From Gaertneriomyces semiglobifer (lineage: Eukaryota; Chytridiomycota; Chytridiomycetes; Spizellomycetales; Spizellomycetaceae), in contig JAHLKF010000010.1 in the NCBI GenBank assembly GCA_025558075.1, positions 434,001-498,000 on the forward strand: 64,000 nt of DNA. The letters are read 5' to 3'. The position numbers were made by a program, and so were the translations under genes. Every line of letters begins with the position of its first letter. The stretch's first letter is position 1. Of the stretch, positions 25,405 through 36,074 are shown piece after piece. The notes beneath the pieces are model-generated. The model had not been told where the DNA came from. It ran no database searches and saw only the letters and a list, made by a program, of their open reading frames with translations.

Positions 25405-26015
25405 TCGAGTGAAATGGAATGAGCGCTGCTTGTATGTTAGTATGTCATTGTTTGGTAGTACGTTTACGTCCTGCTTTGTTGGTATAGTGTTTCTCATAAT
25501 AACTTAATTGTACGTTCTCACCATAACTTGCCTGGATCTGCGTCCTCCAGACAACTAGATCTACCAGTGAACCCACGCAACGCCACAGATCGATCATGAC
25601 CATGGCCGTGCCGACAGGTCCGACTCGGGCACAGCGACATGAGCGGAGTTGATTACATAAGCCAACCGTGCTCGCGGTTCGTCGCGGTAAAAAGCCATTC
25701 CAGCGCGCAGTTGCCGACCAAAAAACAAAACACTCCCCACAGCAACGTTTTATTTTTGGACATGACTTCGTACGTAATATGCATATGGCAAGCACTATCA
25801 AGCCGCGTTCAAGCCCTGTCTGGCAAGAATGAGAGGATAGATACTGCATCTGATACTGATAGCACGCGTCGCAATGTGTTCACGTTGCATAAAAGCAGAA
25901 GTCTGCCTTTCTCGGCCAATGTTCGCAGAAGCTGAAAACGATAGCCCAAAGGATAACTGTCTGTTGAATTCAAAGTCCCCTTTTGGAACTATCAGGATTC
26001 TTCTACGGGGAAATT
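25405..26015. other. Intergenic, upstream of DMT-DUF3431 fusion 1
   Basis: About 610 nt with no convincing gene. A 134-codon minus-strand frame (25445-25849) is Cys- and Arg-rich without family features and is treated as chance. Confidence 0.4.
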
Positions 26016-28405
26016 ATGGGGGCAGCCACCATGCACGACGGTAAAGATGACACGAGCAACGAGCGGTTGTTGCCACTGCTGAACGGCGTCAGCGACGTCA
26101 ACTCCCAACCCAAGTCGAGTCTCTTCAGCAGAGTGGCAGGTCTTGCAGCCAACCAGCTTCACCCGGCGTACTACATCTGGTATGGTCGATTGGGGCGTTC
26201 TGATCTGTTTTTGCGAGCGAACTAACGACCCTAACGCAAAGCTTGTGGATAGCCTTCTCAAGTGCGGTTGATCTATTAGACAAGCGCATCCTATTCTCAG
26301 CCGGCTTCCGTAAGTTCCCCTGGCCGAATCAAAGGTTGTTTCTCGATTGTCGGCATACGAATTAACTGAGGGCGATTGTGTGACGCAGCCTTCCCCATCT
26401 TTCTCGCAACATGCCAACTGACTTTCGCAACTATTACCACCCGCATGCTTTCGTTTTCGACAACTACACGCCTAGCAAGAAATACTCAAGATATCAACAT
26501 GACGTGGAGTATGTGGGCGCAACTGATTGTGCCAATTGGGGCAACGTCTTCTCTCAGTTTGCTCTTCTCCAATCTCGCCTACTCATACCTGTCTGTTGCC
26601 GTCGTACAGATGTTCAAGGTATACGTCTGTTCCTCCTTTGTCGTAACCTCGTCGCCAACTCACTTTGAAGAGTATTTGCGTTATAGGCTACCACTCCTGT
26701 TGCTGTCTTGGTTATCGGTTATGTGCTGCGAGTCACCAAGACAGACCGGAGGGCCTTTTTGAAAGTCATACTCATCGTTTTCGGTGTCACTATTGCCTCT
26801 TATGGAGCGTTCGACATTGTCCCCATCAGTGTTACTTTTCAAACGCTTGGTGTCCTGAGTGAGGCGACTCGACTGATTCTTCTGCAAAAACTTCTGAGTC
26901 AGGACAAAATGGATCCGTTGACATCGTTATACTACTTCGCCCCGGTAAGTCTTGCGTTGCTACCTCTAGAAAAGGAGATTCGTCTAATCTTGGTGTAGGT
27001 TTGTGCCGCGTTGAACGGAATCACTTGCCTCGTCGTTGAAGGCAAATACCTTTCCACCGGTGCTATCTTGGACGTGGGAGTGCTTACACTGTTGGGTAAC
27101 GCCACCGTTGCTTTCGGATTACTCGTGGCCGTAGTCCTCTTGGTAGGTCTGCTTTGACCGTAACCACTCCAAGCGGACATGGTAATAATCCGTCCGATGC
27201 TCGCGCAGATTGCCCGAACCTCATCTATTGTATTGTGCCTTTCTGGTGTCCTTCAAGATATCATTGTTGTCGCTGCGTCTCTTCTGATTAGGTCGACAAC
27301 CGTGACATCTCTGCAGTGCTTCGGTTATGCCATAGCTTTGGCTGGTCTCGTTTGGTACAAGGAACCGGCTGCCTTGACTCCCATAAGGGACTGTATCCGG
27401 AAGAAACAATCGAAGTCGCGGGGCAAGCAGATATTCGCCCTAATCATCCTTGTCAATTTACTAGTTGGCTTGGTCGGAAGCCTGGCTTACATCAGTCATT
27501 CTAAGGCGGTTGTTCCAGTCGAGGAGGACGGATCGCATCTGCGTGAAGATCGCGACGAGGTCCAACTACCGCCAAAGTTGGGGTCGACATTGGATATTGT
27601 TATAAGCTCCTACGATGAACATTCAAAGGTCATGAAGAACACAATCACTGCGCTCACTTCCCATCCAGCGATCGCAAGCAGAAAGCCGCGGATTATACTG
27701 TACAGCAAGCACCCTAAGCGAAGCCCAGAGTATCTTCAGAAAGCGACCGGTGCAGATATCGTACTCCAACTTCCCAATCGCGGCCGTGAATCTGCTACAT
27801 ACTTGTGGCATCTCTTGTCGCAGTACGACGCTCTTGCTAAGCACACATTGTTCATACAAGCGAAGCCCCACGTCTTTTTTGACGGTGAGAAGATGGCCAA
27901 GTGGGTCAGCGACAGGCTTTTAAGATTCGAGGAGAACGTGGGATTCTTGACATTAGGCCCTACTCACATCCTTCCGTTGAGAGATATCAATTTGCTGGCC
28001 CGATGGCCGCGTATTGGCCAGACACTGAGCGCGGTTACAGGTGGGGAAATTCTTCCGGATAACGTAGCGGTGAGCGAGTCTCTGCAGCCGTATTAGCGTT
28101 GATTACTATATCTAAATCAATCTATTCCATAGATATCATACACTGGACAGTTCATTGTTTCTCGAGATCGCGTCCGTCATCGCTCACGCTCCATATACCG
28201 GTACATTCTGGATCTTCTACAGGCAGACGAACAGCACTGGATCCACCAAGAGAGCCCAAAGTGGTTCGGAAAGTCGACTCCTAGCAATCCTTTCTTTGGC
28301 CACTACGTCGAGCGCTCCTATCATGCCATGTTTGATTGCATGAATGTCGAGATGATCCGCGAAGGATGCTACAAAGGGAAACTGTGCGGATGCTACGATA
28401 CCTAA
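26016..28405 (+). CDS. Nucleotide-sugar-transporter-like (DMT) domain fused to DUF3431 domain, copy 1
   Basis: Exons run about 26016-26178, 26242-26308, 26393-26614, 26689-26944, 26999-27141, 27210-28070 and 28133-28405. The first ~330 residues are helices of a drug/metabolite (TPT/EamA-like) transporter, including NLAYSYLSVAVVQMFK and the last pair in IARTSSIVLCLSGVLQD through QCFGYAIALAGLVWYKEP. One more helix (IFALIILVNLLVGLVGSLAY) leads to a DUF3431 domain: LDIVISSYDEH, LPNRGRESATYLWHLLSQYD, LFIQAKPH, and after the last intron YTGQFIVSRDRVRHRS, with a Cys-rich end CYKGKLCGCYDT. The 27179-28096 frame contains transporter end and DUF3431 start unbroken, so the fusion is direct. DUF3431 is a fungal domain of presumed transferase function. 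Likely a Golgi membrane protein coupling donor import to sugar transfer (inference). Confidence 0.85.
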
Positions 28406-29902
28406 TTTTTGCTGCAGACGAACTGCTTGCTGAAGTGTAAATGAAGGTCACTGTTGTGTATAAAAGAGTGTTTGATAAGTTACTGGTAGTTTAAATCAAA
28501 TTAATGTGTGCATCGACAAATATATTAGAACTTGACACTACACCGCCTGCGACCTCGTCAACTGCGGACTCGCTACGAACTGGACGTAATGATTGTATTC
28601 TCACTTTCTTCATTCGAGATTCATCGCAAGCACCTGGGTGCGAGGTGAACTGGAACGTCGTTGTGCCAAGCTTCCATAAAAAAAAAAAAAAACACAGGGC
28701 ACCCTGTTTTGAAGGACATATATTCAAAGTTTCGGCGGAATCGATCGAAGCCTTAGGTATGGGGACAAAGTGGCCGCACGTCTAGCTAGCTAGATCCCGT
28801 CTCAGCAGCACTACTGTATGGAAAGACAGAATCTATGCAAGTTGCTCATGGCGCAGTCTGCACATCGGTACCTGACCCGACCAATGTCTCTGAGCTTCAC
28901 TTTGGACAGCTCGCAATGAACTCGATCGGTAGATGCCCCAGCTCATTCATAGCAGCTTGCCGCCTTTGAGAGACTTGTGCTTCAGAGGGAACTGGTGCCT
29001 TTCACATAATAAATACCCGATCATCTGCACTTCGCATCCTCAAATCCGTGTCTGAGGCAACTATCAAGGATGGCAATAGAAGGTAAAGAAGGTCGGTCGA
29101 CCGTAGACGACCTACGTAAACTGGCAGCGAGGATCGACCAATAATTTCATCCATATCGCCAGCGCAAGAAAATGACCGGACCCATTTCAAAACGAAAGGC
29201 GTCTCATTGGACCCAAGACGCTGGAAGCTTCACATCCGTTTCAACTAGTTCGATCATATTACATCAGGAAACGCAAGGTATGTTCATCATATAATCGTTT
29301 TAATGGAGTACCGCACGTCCTCCTAATAACCGTTATATCTCCAGGACGATAAGAGAGTCCAACGGCGGCGCTCGGCGGTTAAGGTTTTTACGTTGCCGCG
29401 CCTAAGTTTATCAAAGTACGACGCGACACGCGTGGCAGCCGGAGCGCTATCAACGAGTTTCTCGCCAGTCTTCCGTGCTTTTTTTCACGGTCTGTGTGCT
29501 CTCCTCGACGCAATGCGCGGCATCAGGGTATGGGAGGCCCCTCGGTCATAGAGTTACAGCGATCGAAGCGATCGACCCGGTTTGAACAAATACAGTGGTA
29601 GTATTTATTACAACCCTGCTATCAAGTGGCCAGTTAATTGATGGAACATGTGTGGCATACCGTGCAATCTACGGCTTTGGGAGTTGTACGGTTCAAACGA
29701 CGGACCTGCCACCCGCGCCCAAAGTGTAGAAAATTTTGCGACTTTTGAGTTTGCAAAGCGGCGGTATAAGAATAATGCGAAGCACAGGTTCCCTTCCCGA
29801 GTTGGTCAGAGCTCTGCCGTTCTGACCTTTCGAGCGCTCACGGAAACGACTCCCACCAATATTCCACCACAGTACCTCATTGGACCTTGATTGTTGCCCG
29901 AG
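28406..29902. other. Long intergenic region (about 1.5 kb) with a 15-nt A tract
   Basis: No clear gene. A run of 15 A lies at 28678-28692. The only coding-like signal is in 29070-29560 (listed separately). The rest holds short unrelated frames and no recognisable RNA or repeat. Confidence 0.4.
29070..29560 (+). CDS. Possible small or relic gene
   Basis: An ATG near 29070 opens MAIEGKEGRSTVDDL; further on the frame PKTLEASHPFQLVRSYYIRK meets a good donor (CGCAAG|GTATGT near 29278), and after an acceptor (ATCTCCAG) continues in phase with DDKRVQRRRSAVKVFTLPRL and FFHGLCALLDAMRGIRVWEA before a stop near 29552. The first and second parts are not joined by an obvious in-frame intron, so this may be a broken gene. 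No family recognised. Confidence 0.22.
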
Positions 29903-31515
29903 ATGGCGGCGCCTACCATTATGAAGCGCATTGGAAACAAAATTAAAGAATACCCCACCGTCTGTATTCTTGTAGCTGCCCTACTTGCCATGTACGTACC
30001 TACTTCCTTTCGCCTATAGCAGTGTATCCTTCCAAACCTTGTGCTTACCAAGTTCTGCCCGCGGTCACGCAGCGGCATCGGCATAACAATCCAGAAAACT
30101 AGTGCCAAAGATGCCAAAGGCAGACCCGCTATCTCTGCGGATGTTTACCTTCTAGTTGGTTTCCTCGGTAAACTCTGGCTACAAGCCCTTAAAGCAACCC
30201 TGGGCCCGTTGATCTTGTCGTCCATCATAAACTCGGTATACCAATTACGGACACTCGCCGGTGCAGCAGGCAAGGCGGGAAAAATTACCATCTTATACTA
30301 CCTGGCCACTACAGTCGTCGCCGTTGGATTCTCGTTGGCTTATTGCTCCATGTTTATCTTACGGTTTGTCGGCACAATCGATGTCGACAGCTTACCCGAC
30401 ATTGGTTCAGATACATCGAAGATTGAAGAGAACGGAAAAGGTATGCGTGCTGTTGACATTTTGTGTCCCTACGACAATGATATCTTACATATGCGAGATT
30501 CCAGACCTTACTGTGGCAGCATCAATCGTCAATATTTTTGCCGGAATGGTGCCGAAGAACGTTGTTGGCGATATGAGCAACGATGCTCTCCTCGCGGTTA
30601 TTGTCCTCGCCATCATTATTGGAGCCTGCATCGAGTCCACCGAGGAGAATCCAAGTGTTGTTCTCCGCCTAGCACGCGAAGTGGAAAAGATTGTTATGAA
30701 GTGTATCCATGTCATCATCGCCGTGACCCCTATTGGAGTCTTCTTCCTCGTTCTCCCGTCTTTGATGGCCATGGACTTTGTCCAGCTCGTGCGATACGTT
30801 GGCATTCTTGTCGGAGTCGCTTGGGGAGCCTTCTTGCTGCACTTGCTGGTGTTCCATCCGTTGATCTACTTCATCTCAACCAGGAGAAACCCGTATCGGA
30901 TCTGGAAGTTCCACCTGCCTGCGATTACCATGGCGTTTGGATGCGACAGTTCGGCGGCCACCATCCCGCTTTCATTGGAGTGCGTCGAAAAGGCCGGGGT
31001 ACCCGCAGATTTGGCCAAATTCGTCATTCCTCTGGGTGCCACCATCAACATGGACGGCGGAGCGCTGTACTTACCAATGGCGGTGTCCTTCATGGCCGCT
31101 ACACAAGGTGTTCCCATGCCTCCAGTGACTATGTTTTTGGTCGGCTTGATTGCTGTTCTAGCGAGCATCGGTACTGCTCCAATCCCTAGTGCGAGTATGG
31201 TGTTCATCACATTCCTGTGTCGAGCTGCGAACGTACCAGTTACGGGCGTATTTGGTTTAATCTTTGGTAAGTGCAAGTGATGGATCACGTCTCAATGCAC
31301 TCCTTCTGTATACTGACCGCATTGCCTCTGCACCATCAGCCGTGGACTGGTTCCTCGATCGTGGACGTACAACGGTCAATGTTAACGGAGACCTCTACGC
31401 CGCTTCTGCAGTTTACCACATCTGCAAAGATGAAATCACGGCGGCTGGCATGGCCGACCTGACCGAATTCGGAGACGAAGAGAGCAAGGTGCCCGTTAGT
31501 GCGCAGAAAGCATAG
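29903..31515 (+). CDS. SLC1/DAACS family Na+- or H+-coupled symporter (glutamate/dicarboxylate type)
   Basis: A plasma-membrane carrier for acidic or neutral amino acids or dicarboxylates. Family features: an N-terminal helix pair after MKRIGNKIKEYPTVC, a conserved segment ALKATLGPLILSSIINSV, the serine-rich re-entrant hairpin region FGCDSSAATIPLSLECVEKA, and the substrate-site motif GATINMDGGALYLPMAV, followed by a second hairpin (LASIGTAPIPSASMVF) and the end VDWFLDRGRTTVNVNGD. Start ATG 29903. Introns: one at about 30000-30077 joins LLA to IGIGITIQ; a second (GTATGC to TTCCAG, about 30441-30504) joins ENGK to DLTVAASIVN and explains the apparent frame change; a third near 31265-31338 precedes the last exon. 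Animals use this family for glutamate uptake; in fungi it is uncommon. Confidence 0.9.
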
Positions 31516-31754
31516 CACTGGGATGCCGAAACGTTGCTGGCAACGATGACTCTATGCGCCGTGCGCATGTATATTTGAGGGTTGAAGTAAATATCAAAAC
31601 CTTTCGTGTCCTTTGGCTAGTTGCGTGGTAAGGCGATTATTCAATACGCTCCGCCGGCATTGAACCAGCGGCGATTTAAAGTTTAGTAGTGTTACGCACA
31701 CAAATCACAGATTCACAGTATATGTACACGAGAAAGACCTAACAAGTGTTACGG

Positions 31755-34700
31755 TCATGATATAGAGGCTGAACGCGTATGGTCAACGTTGTCAGGCTCG
31801 GCGCCACGCCGATTTGCGTTCGCTTTTGCGTCCCGGACTCGATAGCCGTCCACCGCGCGAGCGAAGGCCACATTTAGCAGTTCAGGATCTGCATCTGACC
31901 CCAGCAATTCCCGCAGCCGGTAAACGACTTCATCCAACTGATCCTGCATAGGTAACTGCCCACCCTGTAATGATTGCGGATCTAATGGTGGTTTTTCCGT
32001 TTCGGTATAGGTATTCTGATCCGCTGCTGTGGCCGCTTCAATTGCAGTCAAGAATTCGTCTCGAACACTCCCACCTCGCCCTCGCATCGCTTCCACTCTT
32101 TCGAGCAGCATCGCAGACCGCAGACCTGCTTCATGTAATGTGTCTTGTATGGCATTTAACTGAGAGCGTGCCCGATGAAGCAAATGGAGTCTGCAAGAAG
32201 GTATATCAGATAAGCAGCGCAAGAGCAACGGAATTTTTAACCTACCTTCCGCGATTTAGATCCTCCTCTACAAGGTCTCCAAGCGGCCGCACATACTTCG
32301 CTTCGCGCTGGATGTTCCATGGGTCATTGCCGCCACGTTTCTCAACACTCATTAATGTCTTGTCCAATCTTCTTCCTACGTCGATGACCCAATAAATGTT
32401 CATGGCGGTAATGGTGAAACCAATCAGAAGTAGACCTAATAACAATAACAATGCGAAAGCTGTGCGCTTCTCATTCAACGTGGGTACTACCGGTTGCCGT
32501 GAGGCCGAAGCCACGGACTGGGAGTGAGATGAAACCGGAAACACAGCGACGAAGCTTTCCGTAATAAATTGGGCGACGCGTGATAGTACAGAGCCATCCG
32601 GGGTAGCGACGCCGATTCGATCTGCGACTTCCGTTGGCGTCACGGGAGCTGTCGCTGTCCTTTCTGACGCAAGAGTTTCGCCCCTTTTGGGGGCACTGTC
32701 GAGATCTCCTGTCTTTGCACGATCACCAATTCGCCGTATTAGGGCGACAAGCTCCTGCGCCCATTGTGTTATGCCCTCAACCGTGGCACTCTCAATCTGT
32801 GACTTCCACATTAGTCTCTTACTGAAGTCAACACGGGCAGTTATGAGGAGCCGCGTTTTCCCAGGGGCCGCATGTGTGATGCAGTATCGACTGACAGACG
32901 AGAAATTCTCTCCGTAGGGCGCTTTCGGCGTCCGAACGGTGCCCTCGACGACATAGACTCGGTAAGGATCACTCCGTGTGATCACTTGTTTCTCATATCC
33001 AGTCGTAGTCTGTTTCGCGAGCATCAGTGGCTTAAACGTTACGCTGTACGTTAGGTCTCGACTGCGTGTCTGGTTATGTGGATCAGTTGTCCAGTCGCCA
33101 AAAACCAGTTCGGCTTTCTCCGTTCGCCGATGTGCTTCGCGTACAATCTCACTGCCTTCGGATCCAAAGATAGCCCCGAATACGACTTCGACATCTAGAT
33201 CTAGCATGACATCGACAATCTTATAATCCAGGTGGGCCTCACACGAGCACATGACAGCTTCGTTCGAACGTACAATTGGCGGTTTGCTATCAGATGGAGT
33301 AGGTAACATTGGCTTCGCGTTCACCGGCGTGATGGGAGCCGGTTGAAGCAGCTCGGTGGTGTCACTGGATGATCGAGCCGAACCTCCAAACGACGCTGGC
33401 GAAACCGGTGGCATTCCAGATGGTGAAACAACCGGAACGACAGCTGGGGATGGTATGTCCAGCCTAGTACTACTGTTATCGAGAACCCAACGCTCGGTTT
33501 GATAGGAGTTGCCATGATCAGCAACAGAAGAGTGCGCAGGATGGTATGGCGCTTCTATGCCTTCATCACCGTATCCGGGAAGCATTCGGCGAAAGAAATC
33601 TATACTGCCCGCGATCGTAAGGGCACGTGTTTGCCGTGTAAAAGTGCCAGGCGCCTTCTCGGTTTGTACCGTTTCCGAAAGGTTCGGATCGGGACTCCCT
33701 AAGCGTACGCCCCGCGGTAGTTCGGAGTTCAGTCTATCATCACGATATATATATCAATGTCAGCATTCATATTCCAAAAGTGTCCTGAACTTTGAAGTAC
33801 GTACGCAACGGTAGCTTGCATGGCTGATTCCGGCCTCAATACGACTTCCGGTGATACAGCTACAGGATCCCCGTCGACTATGAAACTTTCTGGCATGACT
33901 GGCGGAGTGTGCGCGCCTGACGATGATGACCGCGCAGAAGCTCCATTCGAAAATCCAGCAGCGGCATCCCGCTGTCCTTGACTTGGTGCACGTGGAAAGG
34001 TGGGATCTTCCACAACATCCGCGACGGGTTCTTCGTGCTTTGCCTATTTGTATGTATAAGGTTAGCTTTCTGAACCGCTACCATTGAGCTATCGTACAAG
34101 CACCTACATCTGATTCAACTGCAGCTTTCCAAAAGTCCATCAAATCACGGTACGCACTATCGCGTTTCAGAAATGAAGTAAAAACATACTACATAGAACC
34201 AGTTCAGGTCTCTTTGAAGCGTGAAAATTATCTATCACTGCCTAGAGGCAAACACACCTTGTCACCACCTTGAACTGTGAGGCGTAGTGCGTTGGGAAAC
34301 ATTCCAACGGTGTACTTCTTTTCAACATGTAACAGATCCGCCAATTTGATCGTGATTTTCGTACTCCTGGCGAACACTTTACCGTAAAAACAGCAATGTG
34401 CATTGGTCATATAAAGCTTCCCTTGACAAAGACCATCGCGTTCAAGAGCACAGTTATATGTCGACGAAAGGGTTTCGTCTCTTTCAGCCAATTCAGGGAA
34501 GAGCTTCACAAAGCGTTTTATGTCACGCGTGGACTTCTTGGAAGAAGTCCTGCCTACCATTTGATTCTCACCACTTGTGCGTTCATTCAAGCTGGATGCG
34601 CGTGAAAGCCCGCCGGTGCTTGCCTGGCTTGTTTGGCTCATGCGTTCACGGATCGGCAGTTTCGGGCTCTGTCGCGGCCATGTTATAGAGGAACTTTCCA

Positions 34701-35244
34701 CAATCGCTTCTTCTAGCACAGCAGGCCCTGGCGATATACCCAAAGGAAGCGACCGCGAGTGATCAGAAAGGTGGATATCTGGAATACCTCCGCTGGAAGT
34801 AATTTTGGCGTCGTCAAGAACTGGAGTTCCAAAAGTTGATGTACCGACTATAATTGGGTCGGTAACGTGGTACACAGCCTCACGCACTGGATTCGCCGGA
34901 ACGGCAACCCCACCCTTCACAACATGGTCGGTTTTGGAATTGCGATTAGCGGATTGTTGCTCTGTCGCACTCTCCCTTAACTTGTTGTACGTTCCTCGTG
35001 GCGAAGAAGAGCCGTTGTTTGAGGAATCCCAATTCCCTGCTAGCGGTGCTGCCGGCGTCGGAGACGGTACAGGTGAAGACGAATTTGAGCTTGGTAAGGG
35101 TGCAGGGCTTGGCATTAACGTCGGAGATGCTCGCGAAACTTGGTGCGGAAGATCCTGGCGCTGTCCATCTTCCTTCTCCTTTAGTTCCTTCTTGGCGATC
35201 TTTTTTTTGCTTTTGCGCGAAGCAAATAGCGTAGCCGGCGACAT
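31755..35244 (-). CDS. GRAM-VASt lipid-transfer protein (LAM/Ltc, GRAMD1-like)
   Basis: A sterol-transfer protein anchored in the ER at contact sites with other membranes. Order from the N-terminus (ATG 35244): a Lys-rich and Ser/Pro-rich disordered region of about 220 residues; a GRAM domain (KLFPELAERDETLSSTYNCA through LYMTNAHCCFYGKVF) that ends across an intron in YVFTSFLKRDSAYRDLMDFW; a linker; a VASt domain in the 32242-33585 exon (EIVREAHRRTEKAELVFGDW, RDLTYSVTFKP, RVDFSKRLMWKSQIE); one membrane helix (FALLLLLGLLLIGFTITAM); and a C-terminal helical tail ending at TGA 31755. Introns lie near 32200, 33610-33830, 34050-34100 and 34205-34240; exact ends of the two middle ones are approximate. 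It resembles yeast Lam1/3/5-type single-VASt proteins. Confidence 0.88.
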
Positions 35245-35542
35245 CAAGGTAGTATATAGCTTGTCTGGGATGTTAGTGGTGAGATGGCTCCCACGCGCGC
35301 TGAATTATACGAGGCGGATCTCAGTTGCAAGATGACCTTTCAATGGGAGAATGGAATGACTGAACCGTCGATGATGATGATATACAGAGGGACGACGTAT
35401 GAGAGGGAGTAGGAATTTATAAGAATTGTAATTGAAAAAATACGTAGGTAAAAGCAGAGGGTAAGGGAATTCAGTCTGTAGTCAGAACAACGGTTTTGTC
35501 ATCGCCTCTGAATCACTCTTCAATCGACCGAGTTTCCGGAAG

Positions 35543-35764
35543 TTAATCCCCCTTACTACTCCATTTATAACAGCCTACTCTTTTCCTACTCCTAAACCAA
35601 GTTCGGCTTCCACCCATCGCTGGCTGTCCTTGTCGTGGTCGTTGGCGAAACAACCATTTTTTATCATGTTCATTTTCCCATTGACTCCGAGCCTCGATAT
35701 CACATCCACGTCGCTTTAATGCAACGAACCGATAAACTCCGATTTGCTGACGCCATTGTGTCAT
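35543..35764 (-). CDS. Possible small basic protein
   Basis: A 73-codon ATG-initiated frame in the gap between the divergent LAM and DMT-DUF3431 genes. It is rich in Arg, Lys, Trp and Gln (TQWRQQIGVYRFVALKRRGC). No family recognised; the frame could be chance or the 5' part of an undetected gene. Confidence 0.2.
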   Translation of the reverse strand: MTQWRQQIGVYRFVALKRRGCDIEARSQWENEHDKKWLFRQRPRQGQPAMGGSRTWFRSRKRVGCYKWSSKGD

Positions 35765-35875
35765 GTGAACTCACATAGTAAGCACGTGACTAGCATTGGG
35801 TGCTCGACAGTGGGGTTAGGGATTAGGAAGCGGTATTCAAAAGATCAGAAAGCACCTGTTCTATTGCAGCCTACA

Positions 35876-35882
35876 TATAAAA
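35876..35882 (+). promoter_or_regulatory. TATA-like box of DMT-DUF3431 fusion 2
   Basis: TATAAAA located 193 nt before the ATG at 36075, in the 830 nt gap between two divergent genes. Position fits a fungal TATA element with a long 5' leader. Confidence 0.4.
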
Positions 35883-36074
35883 GCAGCTGAGCCGCCGTCG
35901 TTCCGATGCACTTATTCACTCGCTCTGATTAGCATGGCGTTCAATTCACGGCGTACACATACGAACGAGATTCGCAACATCGTGATGTGCTGATTCTGCG
36001 TTATCGATATCGGCGCGTAACGGTGCTGGTCTCCCGCAGCAGCAAAACTTTGGTTCGATGGACAGAATGAGCCC

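Noticed and set aside
25445..25849. A 134-codon minus-strand frame
   Set aside because: Cys/Arg-rich without recognisable domain, in the promoter region of another gene.
28678..28692. A 15-nt A run as a sign of a retroposed gene
   Set aside because: No intronless gene copy or target-site duplication seen next to it.
30505..31189. Continuation of the first SLC1 frame beyond its donor site
   Set aside because: The other frame carries the conserved SLC1 motifs; the GT-AG intron at about 30441-30504 accounts for the shift.
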